From positions 130,391,150 through 130,455,149 of the forward strand of contig CM053026.1 in NCBI GenBank assembly GCA_028564925.1: a DNA stretch of 64,000 nt, in the 5' to 3' direction. The DNA comes from Lithobates sylvaticus. Taxonomy: Eukaryota; Chordata; Amphibia; Anura; Ranidae. This document shows, one piece after another, positions 1 to 10,489 of this stretch. Every line of letters begins with the position of its first letter. Positions within the stretch are counted from its first letter, which is position 1. Under the pieces are notes generated by a model. That model was not told the DNA's origin. It ran no database searches and was given only the letters and a program-made list of their open reading frames with translations. A program made the translations under genes and the position numbers.

Positions 1-2
1 TA

Positions 3-250
3 ATGGGGGATTTTAATTATCCAGATATAGACTGGGCGGAGGGAACCACGCATTCATCTAAGGCTCGCCAGTACCTAAATGTCTTGTAGGGTCAGATAGT
101 AGATGCACCAACTAGAAATAAAGCGTTACTGGATCTACTGATTAACAACAATACAGACTTGATCACGGATGAGGAAATATGGGGCAATTTAAGTAACAGT
201 CATCACAAGTCAATTGGCTTCAGTATAAATCACACAAATAGGAAACAAGG
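3..250 (+). pseudogene. LINE endonuclease (APE type), C-terminal remnant
   Basis: The frame from base 3 gives MGDFNYPDIDW, the conserved GDFN...W block of the APE-like endonuclease that nicks target DNA for target-primed reverse transcription. A stop at 87-89 breaks it and the frame then continues with 'DAPTRNKALLDLLINN', typical of the CR1/L2 endonuclease before the SDH motif. The SDH region is degenerate ('NSHHKSI' near 195-215). Part of the LINE above; not functional. Confidence 0.8.
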
Positions 251-899
251 GAAATACAAAGACACTGAATTTAAAAAGAGCCAACTTCCCTAAACTACAA
301 ACCTAAAAAATTGGGATAAAATCTTAGGAACAAAGAACACGGAGGAGACATGGGTTCGCTTTAAGAGCATATTAAAAGGGTGCATTAGCCAATGCATACC
401 ATTGGGTAATAAATTTAAAAGAGCGAACAAAAGTCCTGGATGGCTTAACTAATGTAAAAATACATATACTGTAAAAGCAAAGGAAAGGGCCTTCAAAAAA
501 TATAAGATTGAGGGATTATCATCAGCATTGAGACTTTATAAAGAATACAACAAGAAATATAAGGGTGCAATAAGGACAGCTAAGATAGAACATGAAAGAC
601 ACATAGCAGAGGAGAGCAAAAAAAAAAAAAAAACACAAGAAATTATTTAAGTATGTAAACAGTAAAAAAGGGAGGACAGACCATATTGGCACCATAAAAA
701 ATAAGGAAGGACATCTGGTTACAAAGGATGGGGAGATGGCAAAGGTATTGAATTTATTCTTATCCTCAGTCTTCATGAGGGAATCAAGGGGCTTCAGTAA
801 CCAAAACTGCAGTGTTTATCCTCATGACACATCACAGGAACCACCTCCATAGTTAACAGAAGACAGAATTAAAATTAGACTTGGGAAACTTAACATTAA

Positions 900-1856
900 C
901 CGCTTGTCGACCAACCGCCGCAGTTGTACTGCGGCAACATGACTCGGCTGCGTTAATCGCCGTTATTTTACTTTGCCTCTTTTTTTGACCACTAGGGGCA
1001 CGCACCCGCTGCTCACCCACGGAGACGATGCGAGTGCCTGCCAGTTGCCATGACTGCCAAGCTCCCACGATCGCTCGTGACACGGCAAGAACACGGTAAA
1101 CACAGAGATCCCAGTTATCTGAGGGGAGAAGAGACTGATCGTGTGTTCATACAAAGTATGAACACCGATATATCTCTTCCCCTAGCAAGTCCCATCCCCA
1201 GTTCAGTTAGAACACAGAGAGGGAACACAGTTATCCCCTTGATCGCCCCTGGTGTTAACACCTTCACTGCCAGTGACATTTTTACAGTAATCAATCCATT
1301 TTTATAGCACTGATCGCTGTATAAATGCCAATGGTCTCAAAAATGTGTCAAAATTATCTGATGTGTCTGCCATAATGTCGCAGTCATGATAAAAATCGCT
1401 GATCGCCGCCATTACTGGAAAAAAAATATTAATAAAAAAGCTATACATCTATCCCCTATTTTGTAGACGCTATAACTTTTGCGCAAACCAATCAATATAC
1501 GCTTATTGCGATTTTATTACCAAAAATATGTGGAAGAATACATATCGGCCTAAACTGAGAAAAAAAGTGCTTTCAAAAAAAAAAAAAATGGGGATATTTT
1601 TTATAGCAAAAAGTACAAAATATTGTGTTTTTTTCAAAATTGACGCTCTTTTTCGCTCTTTTTTTGTTTATAGCCCAAAAAGTAAAAAACGCAGAGATGA
1701 TTAAATACCACCAAAAGAAAGCTCTATTTGTGGGGGAAAAAGGACGTCAATTTTGTTTGGGTACACGACCGCGTAATTGTAAGTTAAAGTGACGCAGTGC
1801 CGAATCGCAAAAAATGGCCTGGTCATTCAGCAGCCAAATCTTCCGGGGGGAAGTGG
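900..1856. mobile_element. TTAA MITE, copy 1 (piggyBac-type)
   Basis: The element is bounded by TTAA at 896-899 and 1857-1860, and its ends are inverted repeats (CCGCTTG... and ...AAGTGG, i.e. TTAACCGCTT/AAGTGGTTAA). It carries no gene. The interior includes the block 'GACGCTATAACTTTTGCGCAAACCAATCAATATACGC' region (1465-1505), shared with the copies at 25391-26399 and 44067-45965. TTAA duplication and CC(A/G)CTT termini point to piggyBac-type mobilisation; the superfamily is an inference. It sits inside the RT frame of a LINE, so it is younger than that LINE. Confidence 0.88.
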
Positions 1857-1860
1857 TTAA

Positions 1861-3062
1861 TAAATCATCATGACCAGATGGCTTGCACGCGAGGGTACTT
1901 AGGGAACTCAGTCAAGTAATTGCAAGACCATTTTTCCTAAGTTTTACTGACAGTCTACTGACTGGAATGGTACCAGCTGATTGGATAAAATCTAATGTAG
2001 CACCAATATTTAAAAAGGGCCCAAAATACATCCCTGGGAATTACAGACCAGTTAGCCTAACATCAATAGTATGTAAACTATATACAATATTTTAGTAATG
2101 AAAACGGTATCATTAGCAGTAATCAGCATGGATTCATGAAGAATCGTTCTTGCCAAACCAATCTTTTAACTTTCTATGAGGAGATAAGTTGCCATCTAGA
2201 TAAAGGAAGGCCCATAGACGTGGTGTATCTGGATTTTGCAAAATCATTTGACACAGTTCCCCATAAAAGTTTACTGTACAAAATAAGGTAAGTTGGCATG
2301 GACCATAGGGTGAGTACATGGATTGAAAACTGGCTACAAGGCGAGTTCAGAGGGTGGTGATAAATGGGGATTATTCAGAATGGTCAGGGGTGGGTAGTGG
2401 GGTCCCCCAGAGTTCTGTGCTGGGACCAATCCTGTTTAATTTGTTCATAAACAACCTGGAAGATGGGGTAAACAGTTCAATCTCTGTATTTGCGGACGGT
2501 ACTAAGCTAAGCAAATTAATGAGGTGGGCAACTACATGGCAAATGAGGTTCAATGTAGAAATGTAAAATGTAAAATAATACATTTGGGTGGCAAAAATAT
2601 GAATGCAATCTATACACTGGGGGAGAACCTCTGGGGGAATCTAGGATAGAAAAGGACCTGGGGGTCCTAGTAGATGATAGCCTCAGCAATGGAATGCAAT
2701 GCCAAGCTGCTGCTAACAATGCTAACAGAATAATGGCATGCATTAAAAAGAGGATTAATTCCAGAGATAAAACGATAATTCTCCCGCTCTACAAGTCTCT
2801 GGTCCGGCCGAACCTAGAGTATGCTGTCCAGTTCTGGGCACCAGGCCTCAGGCAGGATGTACTGGAAATGGAGCGAGTACAAAGAAGGGCAACAAAGCTC
2901 ATAAAGGGTCTGGAGGATATTAGTTATGAGGTAAGGTTGCGAGCACTGAACTTATTCTCTCTGGAGAAGAGATGCTTCAGAGGGGATATGATTTCAATAT
3001 ACAAATACCGTACTGGTGACCCCACAATAGGGATAAAACTTTTTCACGGAAGGGAGTTTTAA
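1861..3062 (+). pseudogene. CR1-group reverse transcriptase and C-terminal region, broken
   Basis: After the MITE the frame resumes with PDG...ARVLREL and 'VPADWIKSNVAPIFKKG' and 'PGNYRPVSLTS' (RT motifs 1-2). Then come 'QHGFMKNRSCQTNLL', 'VVYLDFAKSFDTVPH' (motif A with the first catalytic Asp, near 2220-2266) and 'GVPQSSVLGPILFNLFINNL' near 2400. The catalytic FADD box reads FADG (near 2490), so one catalytic Asp is replaced. The segment 2694-3062 encodes the thumb and post-RT region. The pieces lie in several frames. Product would copy LINE RNA at the target nick; here only a remnant. Confidence 0.9.
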
Positions 3063-3325
3063 AACACTCTTGGCCACTCATTAAAATTAGAAGAAAAGAG
3101 GTTTAACCTTAAACTATGTAGAGGGTTCTTTACTGTGTGAGCAGGAAGGATGTGTAATTCCCTTCCACAGGCAGTGGTCTCAGCGGGGGGCATCGATAGT
3201 TTCAAGAAACTATTAGATAAGCACCTGAACGACCGAAACATACAGGGATATACTGACATATAATCACACACATAGGTTGGACTTGATGGCCTTTTCGACC
3301 TCACCTACTATGTAACTATGTATTG

Positions 3326-3621
3326 TTTAACTATTGGTTGAAATGTTTTTATGTAGATTTTTTTATTTTTGTCTGGGGAGGTGGGAGATAAGCAGTGTCT
3401 TTTTTTATATACCCTTTAAATCTACCCATGTACTAAGTAATAACACTATACTTTACAAATGAAGGATGATAATTTCTCTAGACAGATAGTCTAAACTATA
3501 ACAGATTTTATGTGAAATAAGGCAATAATATGAAAAAGGTGGTCGATTAAACCCAGTCTCTTATATCATTGCAGCAGCGCTTTGTCCTTATTAACACCCA
3601 GGACTATATGGTGTGTAAACA
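3326..3621. other. No gene seen
   Basis: AT-rich sequence between the LINE tail and the palindrome. I see no coding frame or recognisable repeat; the last 80 bases may be the outer part of the repeat unit whose arm starts at 3622. Confidence 0.5.
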
Positions 3622-4483
3622 GTCTGGTCTGATAGAAACGTCCCCACGTAGTGATTCCTTGTATACAATAGTGACAGCTTCCACCGTATATTCCAACAAA
3701 TTCTTCACCACGTGCGGAATAAACTCCCCTATGGGGATGCACTCACCAGACCAATGGTCAAAACAAGCCTTATAGTAAACCAACATGTATCAGCGTTCCT
3801 CCCACGTTCCGTCCACTTTGCGGCAAACTGGCAGGATCATGCACCAAATCTCCTCATAAAAACAAATGGGCATGCAATAGTGTGATACTGTTTTTTTAAA
3901 AAAGACTTTATTCTGATACAACAACCCCCCCCTAATACATTATGCGTACCATGAATGAATGAATCATAAGCATATCAAAAATGTGTGTCACTGTGCCTGA
4001 TACTGTGCGTTTTTCCTCCGGAAATGATGTCTTACTGCTGTATAGAACAGTGCTTCGATATCCTGTATTGCCTGGAGCGCACGTCTGAGGCGCACACACG
4101 TCACTTCCGGTCTGTAGGTCACCGCCCTGACGTTTCGTCGTTCTGACTTCCTCTGAGGACGCCCTGTATTAGGGGGGGGTTGTTGTATCAGAATAAAGTC
4201 TTTTTTAAAAAAAACTGTATCACACTATTGCATGCCCATTTGTTTTTATGAGGAGATTTGGTGCATGATCCTGCCAGTTTGCCGCAAAGTGGACGGAACG
4301 TGGGAGGAACGCTGATACATGTTGGTTTACTATAAGGCTTGTTTTGACCATTGGTCTGGTGAGTGCATCCCCATAGGGGAGTTTATTCCGCACGTGGTGA
4401 AGAATTTGTTGGAATATACGGTGGAAGCTGTCACTATTGTATACAAGGAATCACTACGTGGGGACGTTTCTATCAGACCAGAC
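3622..4483. repeat. Long inverted repeat: two 318-bp arms, 225-bp centre
   Basis: Bases 3622-3939 and 4165-4483 are near-identical reverse complements (only indels in the A/T and C runs were noticed), around a unique centre 3940-4164. Each arm contains the AATAAAGTC-TTTTTT segment and then an outward block starting TATCACACTATTGCATGCCC. Because the arms are mirror images, the same 50-residue frame appears on both strands; I do not regard it as a protein. The centre carries the motif GACGAAACGTCAGGGCGG on the minus strand. Read on the minus strand, 4164 down to about 3540 looks like the regular repeat unit, and the right arm is an inverted extra copy of its second half. Confidence 0.88.
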
Positions 4484-4816
4484 GGGAAACATGCGCCCCT
4501 TTACAGTCATACTATACACACCCCCCAGGTACGAAATTTAAAGGAATATTACACTTTTATTGTTTCACTTTAAGCATTATTAAAATCACTGCTCCCGAAA
4601 AAACATCCGTTTTTAAAACTTTTTTTTGCATTGATACATGTCCCCTGGGGCAGGACCCAGGTCCCCAAACACTTTATATGACAATAACTTTTTAAAAAGC
4701 GCCATTACATTGCCGAACACCGAACTCTAACCCGAACATACAGTAAATTGTTCGGGTTCGGGTCCGGGACCCAAAAACCCAAAAGTCCTTTACAGTTCGG
4801 ATTCACTCAACCCTAG
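4483..4816. mobile_element. Half of a hAT MITE (one arm only)
   Basis: This block matches the right arm of the hAT MITE at 15247-16450 (shared pieces: 'CATACTATA-ACACCCCCCAGG', 'TTTAAAGGAATATT', 'TCACTGCTCCCG', 'ACATGTCCCCTGGGGCAGGA') and the left arm of 11911-13281 in reverse. It ends CTCAACCCTAG, a worn version of the CTCATCCCTA terminus. The other half is missing: the palindrome abuts it at about 4483. No 8-bp duplication can be assigned. Confidence 0.75.
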
Positions 4817-5837
4817 TTGAGAGAATAAAGTACAATCTAGTATGTGTTACTATTGGAATACAATTATGTTAATGTTATTTCAGAACTTGGTCAAGAAATT
4901 TTATTTTAGAACTTGGTCAAGACTAATATTCTCAGGAAATATAAATCTTTAAGCAAATGTGTGTTCTTAACTTTCTGAATGTATAAAAAGAAATGTGGAT
5001 TTCAGTATAATCTATTTTATTAAATATAAGTGGCTAAGTATTGCCAATTCTAATTTTCTAATAAAAATCAAATCATTTCAAACGTACAATACAAAAAAAC
5101 GTAATAACTTATTTTTGAAAAGGTTAGATTTTTTTTTAAAGAAGGGAAAAAAAATCATCTTTATAATTGTGGCTATGTTTGGGTATAACCAAACCACTTT
5201 TTAAACTACCAGTGGTTACCATGGTGACTGATCCATTCAGAGACTTTACAAAACGATAGAAAAATGACTTTCCTTTGCACTGAACAATTTATCACAATCG
5301 CAATGAACTACGGGTTACAGAGACTCCTGTTGTTAAAGCTGGGAAGGTTAAAGGCCAAAAGAGGTTGTGTAAAAGCAATTAGGTGTATATTCGGCCATCA
5401 TCTATCATGGCTTAATTATCATATCTTGGCAGATTCTAGCTAGGATGGATGAAATTGTCTTAACAGCAGTAGGTAACTCATTATATTAAAGATGAATGTA
5501 CAATTGGTTATTCCGAACAACTCCAGAAACACAAAAACAAGCATATGCAAAGCTGATACGAGAGACACCAGAGCCAATGTCATGTTTCTGCCCTCTCTGT
5601 GCACTTTGCCATTCACGTGATCCAAGTGCATGGTTCACATGGTGACTCTCAGGGCAACCTCTCCAATGCAGAGGAAGCCAGAAGTACAGCTCTTGTAGTA
5701 CTATCTGGGAATGCTGAACAGAAGGTTTGTAGGTAATTTCGGGTACACACATTATTCATTCAAAATAAGCAGGAGTACACACGTATTGAGATAGTAGAAG
5801 GTATAAAAATGAAGGTTCCCAGAGCTGTGTTCTAATA
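4817..5837. other. No gene seen; small local duplication
   Basis: AT-rich sequence. The only structure noted is a short direct duplication of AGAACTTGGTCAAGA (about 4881-4923). Open frames here are short and show no known domain. Confidence 0.5.
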
Positions 5838-7767
5838 TTATTCAGGATTTATATAGCGCCAACAGTTTACTCAGCACTTTACAATATAAAAAGGAGACAA
5901 TACAGTTATAATACAATAAAATACAAGAGGACCCTGCTCAGAAGAGCTTATAATCTAATAGGGTGGGGCAGGTGGTACAAAAGGTTGTAACTTTGGGGAG
6001 CTGATGGAAGTGGTAAAAGATTAGCAGGAGGCGTGATAGGCTTCCCTGAACAGACGTGTTTTCAGCGACCGCCTGAAGGTAGCAAGAGTAGAGGATAGCC
6101 GGACAGGTTGAGGTAGCGAGTTCCAGAGGATGGGAGAGGCTCTGGAGAAATCCTGGAGACGAGCATGGGAGGAGGAGACAAGGGAGCTTGAGAATGGCTT
6201 TGTATGTTGTGGTTAGTATTTTGAATTTAATTCGCTGGGCGATTGGGAACCAGTGTAGGGATTGGAGGAGAGGGTTGGCAGACACGGTGGGTAAGATGGA
6301 TAGGCCTGGCAGCAGCATTCATTATAGACTGAAGAGGGAATAGCCTATGGAGAGGTAGGCCAGTGAGGAGGGAGTTGCAATAGTCAAGGCGAGAGATAAC
6401 AAGGCAGTGAATGCGGAGCTTGGTGGTTTCATTTGTTAAAAAGGGGTGAATTTTAGAGATGTTACGGAGGTGAAGTCTACAAACTTTTGACAATGATTGG
6501 ATTTGAGGCTGAAAGGACAAGTCAGAGTCTAGGATTACACCTAGTACCCTGGCTTGAGGGGAGGGACTGATGGTTGCATTGTTGCTTTTGATGGAAAAGT
6601 CATGGAGGGGGGCACGGGTGGGGGGGGAATATTAGTAGCTCAGTTTTAGAGAGATTTTGTTTAAGGAAGTGGTACGACATCCATGCTGATATGTCAGTTA
6701 GTAAGTTATTAATGCAAGAGGAGACTGAAGGAGTAAGGTCAGGAGTAGACAGATAGATTTGGGTGTCATCAGCATATAAGTGGTATTGGAAGCCATGGGC
6801 GGTTATCAAGTGACCAAGGGAGGAGGTGTAGATAGAGAAGAGAAGGAATCCATGAACAGAGCCTTGGGGGACCCCCACAGAAAGGAAAAATGGAGAGGAT
6901 GAGACAGAGTTGTAGGTAACACTGAAGGAGTGCTGTGATAGGTAGGCAGAGGACCAGGATACAGCAGAATCTTGGAGGCCAGGGGAATGGAGTTTATTGA
7001 GAATGAGCAGGTGGTCAACAGTATCAAAGGCTGCAGAGAGGTCAAGCAGTAGGAGTATGGAGTAGTGGCCATTGGTTTTAGCAGTTAGTAAATCGTTGGT
7101 GAGTTTTAGTAAAGCAGTTTCCGTGGAGTGCTGTGAGCGAAAGCCAGACTGTAAGGGGTTAAGAAGGTTATTTTCACTGAGGTAGGAGCTAAGGTGGTTG
7201 TAGACTAAGTGTGCTAGAAGTTTACAGGTGATGGGAGCAATGAGATGGGTCTTAAGTTGTTTAGGTTGGTGGGGTCCAGTGAGGGCTTTTTAAGTATGGG
7301 AGTGATCTGCGCATGTTTTAGAGGGGAGGGGAAGGTGCCACTAGAGAGGGAGAGATTGAAGATGTGAGTGAGGGAGCATAGGATAGAAGAAGAGGGTGAC
7401 CGTGGTAGTTGTGAGGGAACAGGATCCAGGGGACAATTGGTTAGGTGGGAATCTGAGGAAAGTTTTGTAACATCTTCAGTAGTAGCCAGTTCAAAAGAGA
7501 AGAGTGTTGAATGTGTTGTTAGACAAGGTATGTTGAGTGGGGAAGATGTATGCACAGTGGAGGTGTCCTCACGAATTGCATCGCTTGTCTTTGAAGTGAT
7601 TGGCAATCTCTTGTGCAGTGAGTGAGTTAGTGGGTAGAGGGAGTGGGGGACGAAGCAGAGAGTTAAAGGTTGAGAAGAGCCGACAGGGACTGGATGACAA
7701 AGTATTAATAAGAGAGAGAAAGTAGGCTTGTTTGGCAGCATGGAGGCAGGAATTGTATTTTAGAAGG
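5838..7767 (-). mobile_element. L2-clade LINE, 5'-truncated, minus strand
   Basis: On the minus strand the order is pre-RT, RT, thumb, 3' end. Recognisable pieces are 'HAAKQAYFLSLINTL' near 7700-7755; '[20 protein letters not shown]' near 7240-7300; 'GVPQGSV' near 6870; '[18 protein letters not shown]' near 6730-6790 (intact catalytic YADD); and 'SRLDYCNSLLTGLP' near 6340-6390. The 3' end is the L2-like GGCGCTATATAAATCCTGAA block (minus strand) ending at about 5838. Many frame breaks show it is old and inactive. The endonuclease part is absent, as usual for 5' truncation during target-primed reverse transcription. Confidence 0.9.
6600..7300 (-). pseudogene. L2 reverse transcriptase palm remnant
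   Basis: Minus-strand frames 7741-7214, 7072-6806 and 6878-6600 together cover the fingers and palm of an L2-type reverse transcriptase. Seen directly: 'LRPISLLPS' (motif 2), 'GVPQGS' (motif B) and 'YADD' (motif C). The RT would copy the LINE RNA. At least two frame changes separate the pieces, and motif A with its catalytic Asp is not read cleanly, so no functional enzyme is expected. Confidence 0.85.
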
Positions 7768-8835
7768 GCATCCAGAGGGGTTAGTATCTTAGTAAATAAG
7801 TCACTGCCCTTCCAGTTAATGCACCTAGAACTGGACCCGGATGGATGCTACATTATACTGCATGCAGTGCTTGATGGACTGGATTTGGTGATGGTTGGTT
7901 TATACATTCCTCCTCCGGCCTCATTAAAACTGCTTCTTAAGATAGCTTCCCTGGTAGCCACCTATGATACCGATAATGTGCTTATTATGGGAGAATTTAA
8001 TATGCCCCCAGATCTTTAGGTGGATAGGCTCTCATCGGGTGGAGGTCCCTGCTCGGATCTGGCGGATTGGGTGGAGCTTTATGGTCTTGTGGATGTCTGG
8101 AGGTGAAAGAACCCCACCTCCAGGGAATACACGTGCCGATCTGCCACTTAAAAAACATTTTCTCGTATAGACCTGGCCTGGCATGTAGGGGGCCCTCTAC
8201 TCTCCAAGGTTCAAGCTGTTAGAATTCTACCAAGAGGGATCTCAGATCATGCTCCTTTGCTCTTACAGGTCTCCCTTTCTAAGGGCGTGCAAGACAGGCT
8301 CTGGAGGCTTTCTAGGTTCCGGATTGACGATCCAGAGGTAGGTGCTGCCTTTCAGTGGCAGATGCTTGAGTACTGGAGTGTCAACCCTGGCAGCGTTGCA
8401 GAAGCCACTGTCTGGGATGCCTTTAAGGCTTTTAGTAGAGGACAGTATCAATCTATAATTGGCCAGGTCCGACGTAGACTGAAGGGGGACCTGGATAAGG
8501 TAGAGGAGGAAACTGCTAGATTAGAAAAACAATATATTTTGACTAAGGACCTGCAGGACTATAGTAAATTACAGGAGGCGACTGGCTGTGTTCTACTACT
8601 ACGTACCTCCCTGACTCGGAAAAACATTATCCAGCAGTCGCAGAGGATTTTTGAGCAGGGAAGGCGCACAGGTAAAATGTTGGCATGGCTCGCCCGGGAA
8701 CAATCTCCAGCCATGAGTATCCCTAGAATAAGATCACCCGATGGGGAACTTTTTACAGAGTCAGTCTATTACGAACTGCTTTGCTACCTATTATGCGGGA
8801 CTGTAAACTTCAAAGGTGAATTACACCACTACTGA
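7768..8835 (+). pseudogene. Tx1 ORF2: endonuclease half and linker
   Basis: 'RGVSILVNKSLPFQ' opens the recognisable frame. 'DNVLIMGEFNMPP' is the GDFN block with Asp replaced by Glu. 'SRIDLAWH' and 'RGISDHAPLLL' (SDH box near 8235) complete the C-terminal endonuclease fold. The first N-terminal catalytic residues are lost by truncation. The frame 8257-8835 is 192 codons long and is the best-preserved piece; it contains a Glu/Lys/Arg-rich linker ('DLDKVEEETARLEKQY'). Frame changes near 8020 and 8165 break the endonuclease. Confidence 0.85.
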
Positions 8836-9740
8836 CTTATCCACTATGATGAATTCATTGATGAATGAATATAGGGATAAACTGGACTCCTTTATAACCC
8901 TGAAAGAAGTTAAAATGGCTATTTCTTCTTTACATGCTGGGAAAACCCCGGGACCTGATGGTTTTCCCATAGAGTTCTACAAGGCTTGTGCGGAGGATCT
9001 AGCACCCTGACTCCAGGTAAATGCTGGTAAACTTGCTAAGAGAAGGTACGCTCCCTTTAACTATGTATGAGGCAGTGATAGTGGTAGTACCCAAACCAGG
9101 TGAAGATCTGGAGTACTGTGGCTATTATCATCCTATCTCTTTATTAAATGTGGATGCTAAGCTGCTCACCAAAATTTTTGCCCGCGGACTGAATACGATC
9201 CTTACCGCCCTAGTACACACGGATCAATCTGGCTTTATGCTAGGCAGGGGTACCGACATAAACATCAGACAATTATTTACCCATATTGCCATTTCCACTG
9301 AGGATTCCTCAGGAGTCATTGCTTTCCTAGACGTGGAAAAAGTATTTGACTCGGTCGAATGGGAATTCCTTTGGAAGGTGCTTCGGGTTTGGGCCCAAAT
9401 TTATTGGCTGGTTGAAACTATTGTACCGGAGCCCTGTGGCTAGGGTTCGGGTAAATGGGGTTCTCAGGTTTGGGTTTGGGCCCAAATTTATTGGCTGGTT
9501 GAAACTATTGTACCGGAGCCCTGTGGCTAGGGTTCGGGTAAATGGGGTTCTCTCCCCTCCTTTTCCTCTATCTAGGGGAACAAGGCAGGGATGCCCACTT
9601 TCCCCAGGGCTGTTTGCCCTGGCAATTGAGCCTCTGGCAATTCTTCTCCGTCAAGACACCAGGAGAAACTTTCACTCTATGCAGATGACGCACTGTTGTA
9701 CCTACGAGATGCGGATCTGTCTCTGCACTCTGCATTAGGT
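8816..9740 (+). pseudogene. Tx1 reverse transcriptase with internal 87-bp duplication
   Basis: Fingers and palm motifs appear in order: 'GKTPGPDGFPIEFYK' (8938-8985), 'PISLLNVDAKLLTKIF' (about 9130-9180), 'VIAFLDVEKVFDSVEWEFLW' (motif A, catalytic Asp, 9320-9375), 'RGTRQGCPLSPGLF' (motif B, 9575-9620) and LYADDALLYL (motif C, about 9675-9710). A stop at 9008-9010 and frame changes near 9380-9440 and 9650 break it. Between motifs A and B a 29-codon block is present twice in tandem. Confidence 0.88.
9385..9561 (+). repeat. Tandem duplication inside LINE RT, period 87 bp
   Basis: Bases 9385-9465 recur without a difference at 9472-9552, a period of 87 bp or exactly 29 codons. The duplicated peptide is 'GPKFIGWLKLLYRSPVARVR...'. 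The repeat carries no differences, so it is recent relative to the LINE. The phase is kept across it in the frame 9346-9738. Confidence 0.93.
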
Positions 9741-9944
9741 ATCATAGATAGATTTGGTCATTATGCTGGGGTTTGTATCAATTGGGGAAAATCTGTCCTG
9801 TTCTCTCTCACCCCCCCCAGGATCTGGTTGAGTGACGCACACACCGTTACAATGGGTGGAGGAGTTCTCCTACCTGGGTGTCAAAGTACGGGCTAAGTTG
9901 GATGCATATTTTGATGATATTATCGACACTAGCCACGAGTTGGC

Positions 9945-10053
9945 GAGCCATGCCAACATTTTACCTGTGCGCCTCCCCTGCTCAAAAATCCTCTGCGACT
10001 GTAGGATAATTTTTTCCGAGTCAGGGAGGTAAGTAGTAGGAGAACACGGACAT
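9945..10053 (-). repeat. Inverted copy of an upstream LINE segment
   Basis: The minus strand of 10053-9945 matches 8589-8697 of the Tx1 LINE with only a handful of differences ('TSLTRK', 'SQRIFEQGRRTGKMLAWLA'). The piece follows directly after the RT region in reverse, making a potential hairpin with a loop of about 1.25 kb. Confidence 0.88.
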
Positions 10054-10489
10054 ACAGTGCAAGAGCCATCAAAATACAAAGATGCATGCCACCGGGAGCC
10101 CCTTTATACATTAGAATGGTGACTATAAGGCAATCCACATATCTCTGGGATTGGGGTAGCGGGACTGGGGTATTATCCCAGAGGGAATCCCTCAGGGGAG
10201 GTTTCCCAGTGTAAATCCAGAAGGGCGTATCAAGAAAAAAAAAAGGAAGAGAGAAAGAGGAAAGATAGAAAAAGAAGAAAGAGAAAAAAAGGGGGGGTAC
10301 AAGGGGGTCCTGTCCCACTCTTCCCTTTACAGTATAATCTTCTCCATGGCAGGGTAGTACAAGAGCACCATGATTTGCTGCGCCCTGTAAAATGGGAAGT
10401 GGACGTGAAGCTTAGATCAGGAAAATGGGATAATCTACAGTGAGTGACTCTTGTATTGCTCAGTTGTTTTAAAGTGAGACCAGCAAAGC
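10054..10489. other. No gene seen; purine tract
   Basis: This stretch joins two LINE pieces. It contains a 70-bp A/G-only tract at about 10219-10297 and probably unaligned LINE sequence. No domain was recognised. Confidence 0.5.

Larger units (their letters stand above)
1..3325 (+). mobile_element. CR1-group LINE, 5' part outside window, split by a MITE
   Basis: A non-LTR retrotransposon reads in the plus direction: end of the endonuclease (from base 3), a lysine-rich linker (about 430-660), reverse transcriptase (1861-3062) and a 3' end at about 3270-3325 with the frog-typical GGACTTGATGGCCTTTTCGA block and a TATGTAACTATG tail. Protein similarity to CR1 is clear in the RT and post-RT region (CVQ-type 'VQFWAP', 'QRRATKLIKGLE', 'LFSLEKR'). 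It is interrupted between 896 and 1860 by a TTAA MITE. The copy is dead: there are many stops and frame changes. The 5' end lies before the window or is lost. Confidence 0.92.
7768..9944 (+). mobile_element. Tx1-clade (L1 group) LINE, 5'-truncated
   Basis: Plus-strand frames give the second half of an APE endonuclease (7768-8270), a charged linker (8270-8830) and a reverse transcriptase (8830-9760). Similarity is to Tx1/L1-type ORF2 rather than CR1 or L2 ('KTPGPDGFPIEFYKACAEDL', 'PISLLNVDAKLLTKIFA', 'DQSGFMLGRGTDINIRQLFT', 'RGTRQGCPLSPGLFALAIEP'). The element abuts the 5' end of the L2 LINE at about 7768, so the two 5'-truncated LINEs lie head-to-head. The C-terminal part of ORF2 is missing after about 9935. 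Confidence 0.9.

Noticed and set aside
3326-3600. Possible second host exon
   Set aside because: No frame with flanking AG and GT and no similarity to EDIL3. I also looked for the short exon expected after the EGF-1 exon (ASDEEEP-type peptide) on the minus strand of 1-52451 and did not recognise it.
3604-4573. The same peptide (LVYYKACFDHWSGEC...) encoded on both strands
   Set aside because: It is a direct result of the palindrome arms being mirror copies. No homology known to me and no conserved start.
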